Shown: positions 42,631-54,529, counted from the first letter of the stretch. The stretch is 64,000 bases of DNA from Parelaphostrongylus tenuis (GCA_019055375.1 JAHQIW010007344.1:124001-188000), one strand, 5' to 3'. Numbers and translations are program-made. Notes: generated by a model not told the origin, from the sequence alone.

Positions 42631-43205
42631 AAGTGCATTTAAGCTTAACGTGATGTCAATTGGAGGTAGACCGCTTGCTTGCCGGGTCCGACAAACTGAT
42701 AGATTCGTTATTTAAGTGACAGCGCACGACCAGATATGGCAAAGCAGAATAGCGCGCTTGACTTCGCTCCACTCGCCTATTGACAGATGACATACGAAAG
42801 CGTCCGTCTAGAAGAATAGTAGGCATTCAAGCGTGCATCTATTGAAGACTCTTTCTGCTTTGATGCACGTAGTCAGTGGCTGAGTAGCTTCCATCTTAAC
42901 TTGGGGCTTTTCTTCTATTCGATATCTATCACTTCAGTACTTATCATTGTGTTCTAACTCTTCTTAGTGCAAATGGAGTGGTTCGTCTCTATTCGTTGGC
43001 GTTAGTTTTTTCTCTACAACTAGTCTTTTTTAGAGAACTCTAAATTATCTTGATCACATCTAGTCGTAGTACGAGGACTTGAAGGAACGGTTCAGAATGC
43101 TCCAGACAGGCTTCCTTGATTAACAAAATGCTTCTTTACATTTCAAACTAATGAGCACGCTATCATTTGCAATATAACCCGGTTGAGTTGAAAGCATTAT
43201 TGTTC

Positions 43206-43685
43206 TCAGCGCTGTTGTACTAGTGTTAGAATTAGCAAAAAAATCTTTATTGACGCATGAGATGAGGCAAAACTGAAAATAAAAAAGAGGATAATTAGCA
43301 AAAGCATACTAGTGTTGTATTGGAAAGTCAGAAAGGAGCGCATCAGTCCACTCGTAGAAATGCCAATCACCACGAAAAACGATGGTGATTTGACCCTCCA
43401 CCGCACTCACGGACCCTCTCATTCATCTATCTGGAGTTGAAAAATTGGCATCAGGAGTGTCTGAGAAATGTGTACGTTCTGCAATCGAAGAGAGAAACGT
43501 CTACCCTGATTATCCCGGAATTCTAAGAAGAATCGCAGCGACCAAAAAACAGCAACATTGAGGACGAAGAAAATCCTCGCAGCAGCTGAACTCATGCAAA
43601 ACTTGGAAATATTTGTGAATATTGGATACAATGAAATGAACTGAATACAACGACTGCTAGAATCCGTACTTAATCTCAAAGACAA
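43206..43685 (-). CDS. possible exon pair, hydrophobic, unrecognised
   Basis: Minus-strand frame 43419-43685 (88 codons) contains a hydrophobic segment (RIFFVLNVAVFWSLRFFL) and a basic/polar end (RRFSLRLQNVHISQ). Downstream, TTTTTTATTTTCAG at about 43272 is an ideal acceptor, followed by a frame open for 50 codons (starts FCLISCVNKDFFANSN). The link between the two is not resolved. Confidence 0.3.
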
Positions 43686-44194
43686 CTCAGTAAAGTATAA
43701 AAGAATTTAGAGATTTCTATAGAACCACACCCACCGGATTCTTAAGTAGTCGAATATTTCCATTTTCGGAAATTTTCACCACTTTACTGAAAACATGCGC
43801 AGTCGTCCACATTAGAAATTAACTACCTCGTCTTGATTGATCTCATCTTGTTTAGTAGATCTTGAAGTGTTCAGACTCAAGAGAGCACTATTCTACGCTA
43901 CAAAACGTCACTTCAACGTAAAAGCTCATTTCTTGTGCTTTCCCTGAACCCTGTACTGCGTTTATAGTGACATTGAGATAAAGTAGCCATTACAGAAGGA
44001 AAATGGAAAAGTCTAAAAGGACATAACATATTTAGGGATCTATGAGCTAGTGGTGATATGTTTTTGATACTTTCCTCCCATCCGCACTACCTTTCAGCAC
44101 TTTGAGAGAACGATTTTCTTCCTTTTCTGAAAGTTTCAACGAACTTCTCTGGCTTAAATTTCTTGGATCGCAATGGTACGTTTTTCAGTATATT

Positions 44195-44580
44195 TGAAAA
44201 CTATTATTTGAGCAAACATGTCAAGTGGTCTCTTTATGAGCTCTTGTGAAACCCGACACACATGTTTCCTCCCTAGCAGCCTCGTCAGTCGGAAAAGCCT
44301 TTCGTCTTTGACCAATCCTCTCAGGGTGCTCCATCCTCTAATATAGAGTAGGCAACGACATGTATTTACGCGACTTACCTTACATGACTACTTTATGTAA
44401 GGCTGAAGGGCTAAAGACGAAGAGCCTGCCCACTGAAGAGGCTGCCAAGGTTGGAACTCGTGTGTCGCACTGCACAATAGCCCATAAACAGGCCACATGA
44501 CATTTTTGCTCAATAATAGCTGTTGGATTTATTGGAATTTGAATGTAGTTTCAATAGAGCTTTTGAAACGAACGATAGGA
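44195..44580. mobile_element. foldback element F4 with two opposed, decayed hammerhead arms
   Basis: Left arm CTATTATTTGAGCAAACATG and right arm CATGACATTTTTGCTCAATA are inverted. The middle shows GTCTTTGACCAATCCTCTCA against GGGCTAAAGACGAAGAGCC. Minus arm 44251-44294: CTGACGA and GAAA are intact, but the cleavage-site base is G and stem II is weak. Plus arm from 44428: CTGAAGA is intact, but GAAA is replaced. Confidence 0.6.
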
Positions 44581-44748
44581 TTTTTTTGAAGCAGACTTTG
44601 TATCGCGATGCCACAATTATTACAAGAATAAGTTCTACACTTGAGCTTTTTTTATTGAAAAGTTTCTCCTCTGATTTTTAACAATGGTTTCATAGCTTGA
44701 ATCTCGAGAATTTCATTGATGCGTTTGGTTTCTGAGTAAGACTTTTAA

Positions 44749-44949
44749 ATGACCTGCAGCAGTCGACAGAAAATTGAGTTTCGCACTTGGCACGCTTTCT
44801 TGTTGGGTAGGGTGTATGAGTGGGTATGTTACAAGCTCGCATTGTCGATTGGTCGCGCAACGCGAATAACGAGTGATGTGTCCATTTCTGTTAATGAATT
44901 AAGGATTTTTCCGTGCTTTGGAAAAGCTCCAGATAAACAAATGACCTGA
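44749..44949 (+). CDS. possible 5' exon, unrecognised
   Basis: ATG at 44749 opens 66 codons (MTCSSRQKIEFRTWHAFLLG). A good GTATGT donor after GAGTGG at about 44824 could end a 5' exon earlier. Composition is protein-like. No family recognised. Confidence 0.28.
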   Translation: MTCSSRQKIEFRTWHAFLLGRVYEWVCYKLALSIGRATRITSDVSISVNELRIFPCFGKAPDKQMT

Positions 44950-45192
44950 TGGTACAAGTTGTCCTCTACATGTTCATATAATTTTCGTGCATATGCTCAG
45001 GCTTGGACTTAAGCTTAGTAGCGGGCTATTTGTCAATAATAAATAGAAATAAAAAGCCTAAGCCCATTGAACGATAGGGCGAAGTTTTTTCCACAACCAA
45101 AATACAGAAAGCCCACCAATCTCTACAAAATGGAGAGAAATTTCAGGATTAAATAACAGAATTGCATACAGATAGGCTCCTGAATGTTAACT

Positions 45193-45372
45193 TTGATTTT
45201 GTCTATTATGCCAGATAATCACTTTTTGAGCCACGCATGTGGTTTGTTGTCTACTTCTGATATTTAATAATAAAAGACTAACAGACCACACGCGTGGCTC
45301 AAAAAGTGGTTATCTGGCATATTCAAATTTGAGCGTGGTGCTAAGAAATCACTCGAAGAGAAAGGTGTGATT
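45193..45372. mobile_element. short MITE F5, perfect hairpin, no ribozyme
   Basis: TATGCCAGATAATCACTTTT and AAAAGTGGTTATCTGGCATA flank a short loop, with AAATTTGAGCGTGGTGCTAA and GAAATCACTCGAAGAG at the right. It carries the same end module as the ribozyme-bearing elements but has lost the central ribozyme region. Confidence 0.7.
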
Positions 45373-45703
45373 TTATGTCTATGTTACCACACACTAAGTG
45401 TGCCTTTGCAGCAAAGTATACCATTGAAATTGCCAAGATTTGAGGTGTCGAACGACTACTGAAACTCTTCAATGAAAAGCAAAAAACGTGTTTTTCCAAC
45501 AGGTTTCATCATGGGTACTAGCAGGGGAAAAGTGCCTCTTTTTACGGGACCAAGTGCTTTTTTCCCACTTGTATTCTCTTGTAAGGTACATTTGTTAAGT
45601 GATTGATAAAATCATCGAAGCGACTATAAGTTTTCTCAAATATTGTTTTCATACTTCACATATTTGGCAATCAAAATCAAACTTGATTGGAATTAATTAT
45701 CAG

Positions 45704-45994
45704 AGAACTGTATATCTAACGTGTTTTGCCCACGTCGTACATCGTCTTCCGCACGTCGAAGTGAATACCAAGGCATTGTGGGAAGAGACAATCAAATCCG
45801 ATTCAATGATGTCCTTCAGAGCTACATCCTCATTGTCAAATCAATTAGATTTCGCGTTCAACGATGCATTTCATCATCCGTCAGCCTTTAGAAAAAAGTG
45901 CGCTGCTGCTGAATGGCGTTTTATGTTAGCGTTCTCAATATCAGAGAACCGAGTACTAACTGTTCAGATAAAATTTGATTTCTTCGTCATTTAG
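45704..45994 (+). CDS. probable terminal coding exon, unrecognised
   Basis: The acceptor AATTAATTATCAG ends at 45703. The frame runs 96 codons in phase 0 to TAG. Text includes RLPHVEVNTKALWEETIK and AFRKKCAAAEWRFMLAFS. The open frame extends further upstream, but composition worsens before the acceptor. Not recognised. Confidence 0.4.
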   Translation, partial: RTVYLTCFAHVVHRLPHVEVNTKALWEETIKSDSMMSFRATSSLSNQLDFAFNDAFHHPSAFRKKCAAAEWRFMLAFSISENRVLTVQIKFDFFVI

Positions 45995-45999
45995 GCCCT

Positions 46000-47150
46000 T
46001 GGAATACTTTTTAGATTTTCAATTTGATCTGTAGCATTTCAATTATGATTGCAAATGACTTACGTATCATCTGCAAGGTTTTCGATTTTTTTCTTTGAAT
46101 CTAGCTACCGTATATCTCTGATAGTTATTGGAATGAACTTTGCTGATTGTTTGATAGTTTGGCCGTAGACAGTAGGCTATCGATGTTTCACAGAGATTGA
46201 AATCGACTGTTTCGGTTGTTGTGCTTGACAAGCTAACTACCTCTCTACAGAAATCTTGTGTCGTTGTTTCGAAATCGTCTTTATACGGGCCATCTGGACT
46301 ATCACTATCATTTCAGTAGTATGATTAATCTGTGTGTCTGTACACAAATGATGTGACACGAATCATCACCAAATCACACATTTCGAAAAATCAATACTAA
46401 TCAATATGCATGGCCCTCATGATATGCTGACGTCGTCACTTTTTATAGTGCGAAAGCTGAGTCAAGCGTTCTTCAACGCACAACATGGTGATAAAATCGG
46501 TAGGTCATCTTTTTATACGATTTTCCAGAATTTTTCTCTCATTTATAGAATTTTTTTTTTTGATTTTCGTTGAGGCTTTTTCAGGTTTGAGTGTTTTTTC
46601 TTGTATTTTTATTATTAATCATCATGTACTTTTGAGTTGATATAGTTTTACATGCTTTATTGATATGAGCTTGCTTCCTCCACAAATGTAGGCAATGTGA
46701 ATTTTTTACGCTAGAAATAGCAGTGGTTCACGCACAAGGCATTTTACTGCATCGAGGAAACTATTCCATAAGTTCTATGAGCTTAACGACTTGCTTTCGA
46801 CTATAATTTCTTGAATATATCTTCATTATCGTGCAGCTAGGCAATGAAAAACCAGCGGTTTTCGAGAATCGCCGAACAGTCTCACGACTCACATTTTGCT
46901 AAACTGATTAGTGAAATACCCCTCATCCGTACTGGGTGCTTCTTCGCAATTCACTAGATCTAAATCTACTCGTCACTCTACGCAGTTTTTGATGCACACG
47001 AAAATGAGAGCGTATTGCTCATGAGAAATGGATTGACGTCACGTTACAATTAATCTTTTATTCATAAGCGCTGCTATTTTAGTGCTCACTATACACACCA
47101 TTTTAGGTATACGTGTCAGTCAGGTTTTTCCAAGGTGAAAGCTCGTGAAC
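46000..47150. other. no feature recognised
   Basis: AT-rich. No exon or repeat supported. Confidence 0.3.
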
Positions 47151-47154
47151 TTAC

Positions 47155-47286
47155 AACATTCATGTTATTTTCCTCCCATCGTCTCTCTCCTCTTTCTCTT
47201 CCTTTCTGTCCTTCTTCCTCACTCTTCGTCTCCCTGTCCCTCTCAATGGCCAACAGCCCGACATATTTTTCCTTTTCAGAGCCACT
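47155..47286 (-). CDS. possible charged-helix exon with canonical donor
   Basis: A canonical donor GTAAGT follows 47155. Open in phase 0 for 44 codons, dominated by Glu, Lys and Arg (for example ERDRETKSEEEGQKGRERGE), as in coiled-coil or disordered regions. The acceptor (ATAAAG) is weak. Confidence 0.33.
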
Positions 47287-47632
47287 CTTTATGTAGCTCA
47301 CCGTTTATAAATTGGACATGACAGTCGTAAAACTGACAAATTCTTCGTAATATAAAATATAGATTCATTTCCGTTTGGTAGTAGATTTCTAAGTCTATCC
47401 TTTTTTGCTGGCCAAGAACATTTTATCAAAAGTGTTAGTAATCATTCAAAAGCTTAAATCTTTGGCTAGCGCAGTACGTGGTCGGTCTTTTGAATAGATT
47501 CTTCTATAACGCTGTTAAATTCACAAGGAAATTGCGTTTCAAGTTAATAATTCCGAAGTTCCACTTTCTATAAGCCTCGGCATTAATAATTTATATGTGG
47601 AAATCGAAACAACTTATCTTGATTAGCTGACT

Positions 47633-47812
47633 CGACGTTGGTAGAGTAATAGCAGTGATAGTTTGGCTGACGTTTCGGCGACTCGCCTTCTTCAGAGCCT
47701 GGGCGTATGTAGTATTAAACTACATTAGTCCGTACTACGTACGTTCAGGCTCCAAAAAAAGGCGAGTCACCGAAACGTCAGCTGAACTATTACTGCTAGT
47801 ACTCTACCAACT
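47633..47812. mobile_element. hairpin element with ribozyme-bearing arms
   Basis: Left arm GACGTTGGTAGAGTAATAGC and right arm CTGCTAGTACTCTACCAAC, with GCTGACGTTTCGGCGACTCG against CGAGTCACCGAAACGTCAGC, form a near-perfect inverted repeat of about 75 bp per arm. The loop (GTATGTAGTATTAAACTACA) contains its own small palindrome. Confidence 0.75.
47665..47699 (-). ncRNA. minimal type I hammerhead ribozyme, intact core
   Basis: GGCT (stem I), CTGAAGA, A, GGCG-AGT-CGCC (stem II, 4 bp), GAA, ACGTC, AGCC (pairs with GGCT). All catalytic positions are as expected (CUGANGA, GAA, A15.1-U16.1, cleavage-site C). Helix III is reduced to the self-complementary ACGU, so a monomer can hardly close it; two copies could pair through it. 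The opposite arm (about 47748-47785, plus) keeps stem II and GAAACGTCAGC but has lost CUGAAGA. Confidence 0.7.
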
Positions 47813-47989
47813 TGGCGTCAGCTAAATAAGACGTGTTCTTTCGATTTCCACATGTGTTCCACATCGGCCGCGAAATTCAACTATCACTCCTTTGAAAGGA
47901 CGAAATGCATATGAATGTGTGGAGAAAATCTTCTAGTATCGGAATCAGACGTTTAATGAGGAACTTCTTTCTAAGCGGAGAAAAATTGC

Positions 47990-48290
47990 TAATCAAATAA
48001 CAAAAACCGCATTTCACATAGTCGCCATCGATCAACAATCGCAGCGACCACCCTTCTTCCCTAGGCCCCGCAGGCCGTGAATCGGCCAGAACACATACTC
48101 GCGTATGTGAATCAACGTTACTTACCCTTCTATACTGCAAAGAAACAGTCTTTGCAGAAAGTAAGCACATTGTTGGAATCGTTGAATCTTACGCTATTGA
48201 ATTAAACACTGATGGTCTAAAGAAAGAGCTCTATACTGCGAGAAATATGTGCATGTGAAACACGAGTGTTTTCCTTTCGATAAAAAGTTA
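47990..48290. repeat. relative of the foldback family at 53833-54198
   Basis: ATCAACAATCGCAGCGACCA and the run from TTGAATCTTACGCTATTG through AAGAGCTCTATACTGCG match 54060-54280 (GCGATTGAT and GAGCTCTGTTCGGCA blocks) in order. Confidence 0.45.
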
Positions 48291-48299
48291 TGAATTGGT

Positions 48300-49220
48300 C
48301 TTTTCAAAAATAAGCAAATTTCGCGCTAGCCAGGTATTTATGCTTTCAAATGATTACTACACTCTTTATGAAGAATACTTATCCAGCGAAAGGAATAGGC
48401 TCAAAAATTTGTGCTATCAAACGGAAAAGTACTAAAACTTACACTTAGCCTATGATCCTCTAACAACGGTCTTGCATAAAGCGATCATCCCAAAGTTCCG
48501 TAATGTAAATGGGCTTTTGAAGATGGAGAAAGCGGGAGACAGCTCATAACACTTTGAAGTTCTACTTCAATACGTTAACTGGATCAGTATAAGCGGTGGC
48601 TTGATAGCTTCCGAAAAAATAGGATAAGTAAAATTGCAGTGCCAAAAGACTACAGTCAAATCTAAAAAGAAAAAAGTAAAAGCTACTTGAAAATTAGATA
48701 TCACTTGATTTGAGCGGGAACCAAGCGATCGTAATGAAATCAGCTGCATAACAACGTTTTGATCTTGTAACTTCTTCCTGAAAACCAGCAGCTATATTAC
48801 GTCGAAATCGTCGAAGTTCTGCATACGGCTGACCTGTGGTGAAGCATCGAAACATATTCCGTATCTAAGTTTCCGTAGAAAGGAAAAAATTATGCTAATT
48901 CCTGCTCGGCAGATGAAATTATCAGGTTCTTTAATCTTGAATGAGGAGAAACGAAATTTCTGACTGCGAAAGTAATCAAGAGACGTTTAAGCAACGAAGT
49001 TCTCCAATTGAATTGTTTGGTATTTAAAATGGTCGGATCAACATTTCGATTTTCAATAAGCCTTAATCCGAAGTTAACATTTATATAGGACGATTTTCAA
49101 AATAAGTTCAATTATGATAAAGTGATTGGAGATACTTTGTAGTACACACTAGACCCCGTTTCGATCTCGCTCCATCCGCAGGCTAGGCCTTCCTATGGTA
49201 TCAGGCTTGTTTGGAAGAAG
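48300..49220. other. no feature recognised
   Basis: AT-rich, no exon or repeat supported. Confidence 0.3.
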
Positions 49221-49224
49221 TCAA

Positions 49225-49510
49225 AAAAAATATTTGCATACAACTTCGACGCCAGACGGAAATCTTGTTGACTGTTTTTTCTGACCATATTCATATTCAT
49301 ATCCAATATTTGTCAGCGTAACTGGGATCAATGCCGATATGGCTTGCCAAGCCAAATCATTCGCGTTCGTTTGCTCACAGATTGACGTGTTGTAACGAAG
49401 AAAGAGTGGTGGCACAGCAGGCGTGAAGTAGTGCATATAATTAGCACGCGCCCTTGGAAAGGGTGAGATACGGCTTCGATTCTCGTGTGACGTCAAAGCT
49501 TTGCACATTA
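49225..49510 (+). repeat. repeat family G with tRNA-like 3' end
   Basis: Contains CCAATATTTGTCAGCGTAAC and AATGCCGATATGGCTTGCCA, matching the right arm of 59376-59830. A tRNA-like end follows (AGCACGCGCCC, then GGCTTCGATTCTCGTG as B box) and the terminal AGCTTTGCACATTACTC. Confidence 0.55.
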
Positions 49511-49699
49511 CTCAACATTATTGAGCATATTGGTAACGTCATTTAACCTCTACGAAGCGGTTGAATAAAAAGAAATCCTTTTGATCACAAAAATACTTGG
49601 TGCACCGTTAGTTCACACGTCTCCGTCTAGGCCAGATATGCACTCAATCACCTTCGCAATTCTCAGTCGAATCGAATGTGTTGTGCACCCTTCGAAGAC

Positions 49700-50720
49700 T
49701 GATTGACGCTGAGCTCTTCATCGTTTGATCCTTTTGCTCTAGATTGAAGTGCTACAATTGCTGCATCTTGTCAGTTTAGTTCCTAGTGTGCTCTAAATTA
49801 CTCTATGTACAACGAGAGAAAATACATTCTACGGCTAAGATGCGGTAATAATGGAAGTGCTTATTGACCGAATCCCTATAGTTCCATTTTGATTCTGAGA
49901 AAAGTCGCATGCGAATTCTGATGTCTTTGTTTTTGGGATGGGTTCAGGGTTTTCGTTATGGCTTCATCCATAGAATTATTAATGTTTCATTAGGTTATTA
50001 TGCCGCTCTCAGTGAAACTCAATGAAGGTTCAAAAGCAATTCACACACCACCACCAATTCCTTTGTGGTTCTTTCGAGTTCGCCTATTAGAGTAAGCTAC
50101 TAGTAAGTCAAAGCAACATCTTAACCTGGTTTTCAAGGGCAACAGCTTTCTCGAGTTTTTGTAACTACTTCAGTAAATTTCTTTGAATTTCCAAATAATC
50201 AGCTGCAGCAGTAACTTTCAGTATTAATTATGTTACTACAACATTTCTAACATTTCTTGGAACAATTACTCACCCAGGCCTCTTTCTCTTCCCTGTGACC
50301 GTCTCGTTTTTACCGCGTGTCAAGCTCAGAAAAAATTTCCTTATCACGCAATATCACCGGATTCTGCGCCAATATGTTTTTTATATTGAGAATTCCGAGC
50401 ATGTGTACTATTTCCGAACATTTCAATTATCTATGCTATTATGATGATTGCGGCGCTTCGTGGACTACAGCTCAAGCTGAACTATAAGAGATCCGGTTCC
50501 CTAAATTCTTTAGCACACTCCCTTGAGAGTTAAGTTGCAGTTGACGTAAAGTACAAATGACATTGAAATGTAACTTGGGTGAGATCTAATTTGGTGGTTC
50601 CATAGGTTTTTTCTCGAACTCTCATAATAGCCACATGTGCCAAGCGTCATCAGTTTACCACCACGAGTATATTGACCTAATCATATAGCCTTCTACCTCT
50701 TTAGTAGGCTTTTTAGGCTT
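49700..50720. other. no feature recognised
   Basis: No supported exon or repeat. Confidence 0.3.
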
Positions 50721-50722
50721 AC

Positions 50723-50909
50723 ACAACGGTTTCTTGCCTCAGTTTATTCTTAGTGAAGCTTGCAGTCAGGAATGAGAAACTGTAAACACATTCCATTGAA
50801 TTTTCGAAACTTTTCATCTTAAACCCGTTTTCAGAGCCTACTACTAGATATTCTGTGTTATGATTTAACACTTCGTAGAAGTGTTCAAACACACTTTTGT
50901 TATTGGGAA
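50723..50909 (-). CDS. probable internal coding exon, unrecognised
   Basis: Acceptor AGTGTTTTTAG before 50909 and donor GTAAGC after 50723. After two leading bases the frame reads PNNKSVFEHFYEVLNHNTEY and LVVGSENGFKMKSFENSMEC, ending LRQETVV. Strong coding composition and both splice sites good. Entry phase fits the exon at 58756-58906, but the distance (about 7.8 kb) makes that link speculative. Confidence 0.5.
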
Positions 50910-51599
50910 CTAAAAACACTATTTCTTTTTTTTCTAGCTCTAGAATATCTTCAATTTACAATAGTCACGATTCTCGATTCTTGATAATTTTTTACTTTTC
51001 ATTAAATTGGCTTATTTCAACCCATTTCTCGTTATCGCATCACTTTTGAAGCTGGAAATAAATAATAAGTGAACAAGGCGAGGGAAACTGCGGGACAACG
51101 AAATAGATTTCATGGCGCCGATGACTGTCGTTGAATAAGCAGGGCGAGAATGAAGGCTTCGTAGTCTCCACCAACACTGCGAACGTATTTGTGACCAGCC
51201 AGTCAGCGGTGGCGTTACTTCCTTATTTCAGTGTGATGTGACAATGTTTATTACCTCCTGATGCATTTTTTTTTGTCGCAACGTCATCCAGAGGAGAATG
51301 TAGGAATTGATAGATTATGATGCTTCTATGAGATTATCTAAGAAATGCAAATGTATGTTTGACACAGGAGAAATAAACGCGACTGAATTGCTGAGAACGA
51401 TGAATCATTTCTTCACAAGTTGGAGAATTGGACTCGCTTATAGAAATGAGTGTGGAACTTTTCATGGTTGATAAGATTTAGAAAGACTATAGCCGTATGG
51501 TTACGGTAGGTACCGAACTGAACAGTCGTCGAAGCTCATGAAATTATTTTGATGAAGAAATCCTTAAGATTCTCCATCAAATCTTGTAGTAGTTCAACA

Positions 51600-51780
51600 G
51601 TGGCGGTTAATAGCCAGCTATTCATTAGGCTTGGAAGAGACTGCTGTTAAGTTTGGGGGAGGGATCATGCCATACAGAAAAAACTATGCTGATTTGGCCC
51701 TCTCCACTAACGCTCTTTTACAACTCACATTGGAACGCCTTAGCTCGATAGTTTCCAAGATCTCAAATAGGGTTTCCTCA
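51600..51780 (+). repeat. SINE-like repeat, pair member 1
   Basis: TGGCGGTTAATAGCCAGC (A-box-like) is followed by ACTATGCTGATTTGGCCCTC and GAACGCCTTAGCTCGATAG. The same order occurs at 52130-52290. The open frame across it is a shadow. Confidence 0.45.
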
Positions 51781-52026
51781 GACACCATTTCAAGACTTCC
51801 ATTAAGATCACAATTCATCTAGCAGTATTCGAAGCGACATGCGAAATGCTTGAAGACTTGATATGTAGGGCCAATGCAAGAAAACGAATTAAGTGCAAAA
51901 TGTGCTGCGGTCTGCTAATTAGATGTGGTGATGAATTATCCAAATAAACAAATGATTTATACTAATAGGTAGATAAACAAATGAGTAAATAATATATATG
52001 TATATATATGTATGAATATGCATATG

Positions 52027-52031
<5 letters not shown>

Positions 52032-52065
<34 letters not shown>
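52032..52065. repeat. (TA)n microsatellite
   Basis: Uninterrupted dinucleotide run, with imperfect ATATGT units before it. Confidence 0.95.
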
Positions 52066-52069
<4 letters not shown>

Positions 52070-52129
52070 GTTTGAAAATAAAGGTTTTGTCCCTGTAAGT
52101 ATTGCACTCCACAAGGCTATTTTGTTTTG

Positions 52130-52290
52130 GCCTGGTGGTTAATGATCCACGTTATCAAAAAGCAGTATAGTGATTTGAGCCCTCTGCCAACACTCTCCTG
52201 CAGTAAATTAACAAACGCCTTAGGGAGCTCTACGGTACACTTTAGCGCGGTTCCTTTGGGACTGCAAGGAGATTTGCCCGAACAGCACTC
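52130..52290 (+). repeat. SINE-like repeat, pair member 2
   Basis: TGGTGGTTAATGATCCACG, then GTATAGTGATTTGAGCCCTC and AACGCCTTAGGGAGCTC, parallel to 51600-51780. Overlapping open frames on both strands are discounted. Confidence 0.45.
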
Positions 52291-53009
52291 AACATTATGG
52301 ATGAACGAGGAATGTTTGAGCAGCAGTCGAGACAACACACACAATGTTCATAGACTTTTGGTAGGAGATGATTACGAGGAAACGACTCGAGTGCTAGAAG
52401 TGCTACGATTCATAGGATAAAATGTAGTGGCGGGTCATGTAAAAAAAAGAACAAAATCTATTGTGAACCGACTTTGCTCTATGCTCGGTATAACCAATCA
52501 ATCTAAACCTCGTGCTACAGACTTATTCAACTAAGGAAATAAAGCTGACATTTCCTCTAAGTTAATGCATAAATTGTTTATATAGTTGATTTTCTAACTA
52601 TTATGCGTATAAGTTGACCTTATTTTTAGTAACGTCAACTCTTTTCAGCGACCCGATGAGGGCTAAAAACTTCCAAGCCACCAATAAATTTGCCAGTACC
52701 ACATAACGCTCTTTTTTTGTCGTCCCCACTGTTTGTAACGCCCAAATGTACACCCTTCATCTGGCTATTCAGTAACATCAGCTTTTTGTCCTTCTCTTTA
52801 TTTCTTCAATCTGTCTTTTTTTTCTAAAGCTAGTGAAGTTGAGAGTTGTGAACATGATAGGAGCGCGAGAAAGACTTAGCTGTCGTTATAATGTCATGTA
52901 TAGCACGCATGCCACTTCTTTCTATTTGTCGCTTCAATGTGCCATACAGATACAACGCAGTCAGCTTTTGGAATTTTTTCGTGATCTTCAGTGTATTTCA
53001 TACTCGTGG

Positions 53010-53330
53010 GCGCGTATGGCGCAATTGTTAGAGGTGCTCAGCAGCCCACAAGTGATCGTTAATTTGACGTCGATTACTTAGCGTACCAAGCCGTCCACCC
53101 CCCTCCCCCTCCTCCTTGGTTGAAAAACTGGAATCAGACTTGTTTTTCGTAGGTTAGCGGCACTAATTTGATACACAAACAGTCCACTAAGAATCAACAT
53201 ATAGATCACATTCTCAAACGATGCTAAATGAAGCCGATTGTATCCATCAGATATTGATCAACGCAGAAAACTTTATCCTTTTCTTTTGCATTCTATCTAG
53301 TAAATGTTAGTAGAATGAGAGGCTGTAGTT
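53010..53330 (+). repeat. SINE family T2
   Basis: Head GTATGGCGCAATTGTTAGAG (A box), body ACCAAGCCGTCCACCCCC, and tail AGATATTGATCAACGC with the T-rich end. Confidence 0.5.
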
Positions 53331-53832
53331 GAAATAGGAGTGAATTTCCGGCTGAATCACAGGCCAATGAACTGGTTCGAGAAGTTTTTCTGAATTTTTC
53401 AGATGCACACCAGAGCTTTTCCCGACCAATTCTTTCAAAACATCCGTGTTGGGTAAGCAGTCAGTTCGTGATAAGAAATACAGGAAGGTGTGCTATGCGC
53501 CAAGATAAACTATCAAAGGAAATTATCGCTATGTAGCTTATATCAAGCGTGGCATATGGCTATATTGAGCATCTTCTGTACAAGTGCTCATAAACAATAA
53601 CCTTTTTTTTCTGATTGGGAGGGGACAAATGAAAAAGCAATCTCATTCGCTGAAGAGGTTAAGGTATGAGGATTAGTAAACTTTCGGAAACTAAAACTTC
53701 AAGCTGTAGCCCCACGTCGCCGGTTTTTGAAAAAGTCTTTTTTGACGTTGCTATAGGAAGAGATTTCTCGGATTCGGACACGAATATTTTTCGCCAAACG
53801 AAGATTTTTCTTTGGAATTTTAGTAATTATCC

Positions 53833-54198
53833 GATAACGTAATCGAATTTGATTTCAACGCTGTGTTCATATACTGAAAAGACCGTTTCTCTGAAACGTG
53901 CAGTTGGTAAAATAAGTTGAATTATCGTCTGCGATCAATAGTCGCATCGACCAACTCACGTGTGGCTGACTGGCACTCACTTTCGATGACACGATAACCA
54001 TCGATTTTTCGAACGTATGAGCGCGTCGAGAAGTATTGCATAGCAGTGCACGTGGTTGCCTCACGCACCCGCACGTGAGTTGGCCGATGCGGCCATTGAT
54101 CGCAGATGAGAATTCAACTTATTTCACCTAGAGCCTTTCAGAAAGCGGTATTTTCAGAATATAAGCACAGCGTTGAAATCAAATTCGATTGCGCTATC
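53833..54198. mobile_element. foldback element, arms of about 130 bp
   Basis: The left arm from TAATCGAATTTGATTTCAAC to TCGACCAACTCACGTG is repeated in inverted orientation from CACGTGAGTTGGCCGATGCG to ATCAAATTCGATTGCG. The central loop is about 100 bases. No open frame and no ribozyme core; non-autonomous. A diverged relative lies at 47990-48290. Confidence 0.75.
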
Positions 54199-54487
54199 AA
54201 ATGATTACTAATAGTCCAAAGCAGGAGCTCTGTTCGGCAATATATATGCGTATCTGAGACATAAATTTGTGTGGAGATCACAGCGTTATGAAGGGGTTTT
54301 GAAAAACTGGGAGAATTGGGGCTGTAGCCTCAAGTCTCAGTTCTCGAACGATTACTAACACTCGCATGAAAAGTTCTTCTCCAGTGGGTGAGGTCGATTT
54401 TTCATTCCCTTCCTAATCAGAAAGAACCCAATAACCATATGTAAAAGGAAAAAGAGGCGTGTCATCATAATCATATTTCAATATATA

Positions 54488-54498
<11 letters not shown>

Positions 54499-54529
<31 letters not shown>
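54499..54529. repeat. (TA)n microsatellite
   Basis: Perfect dinucleotide run, with interrupted TA repeats upstream. Confidence 0.9.
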
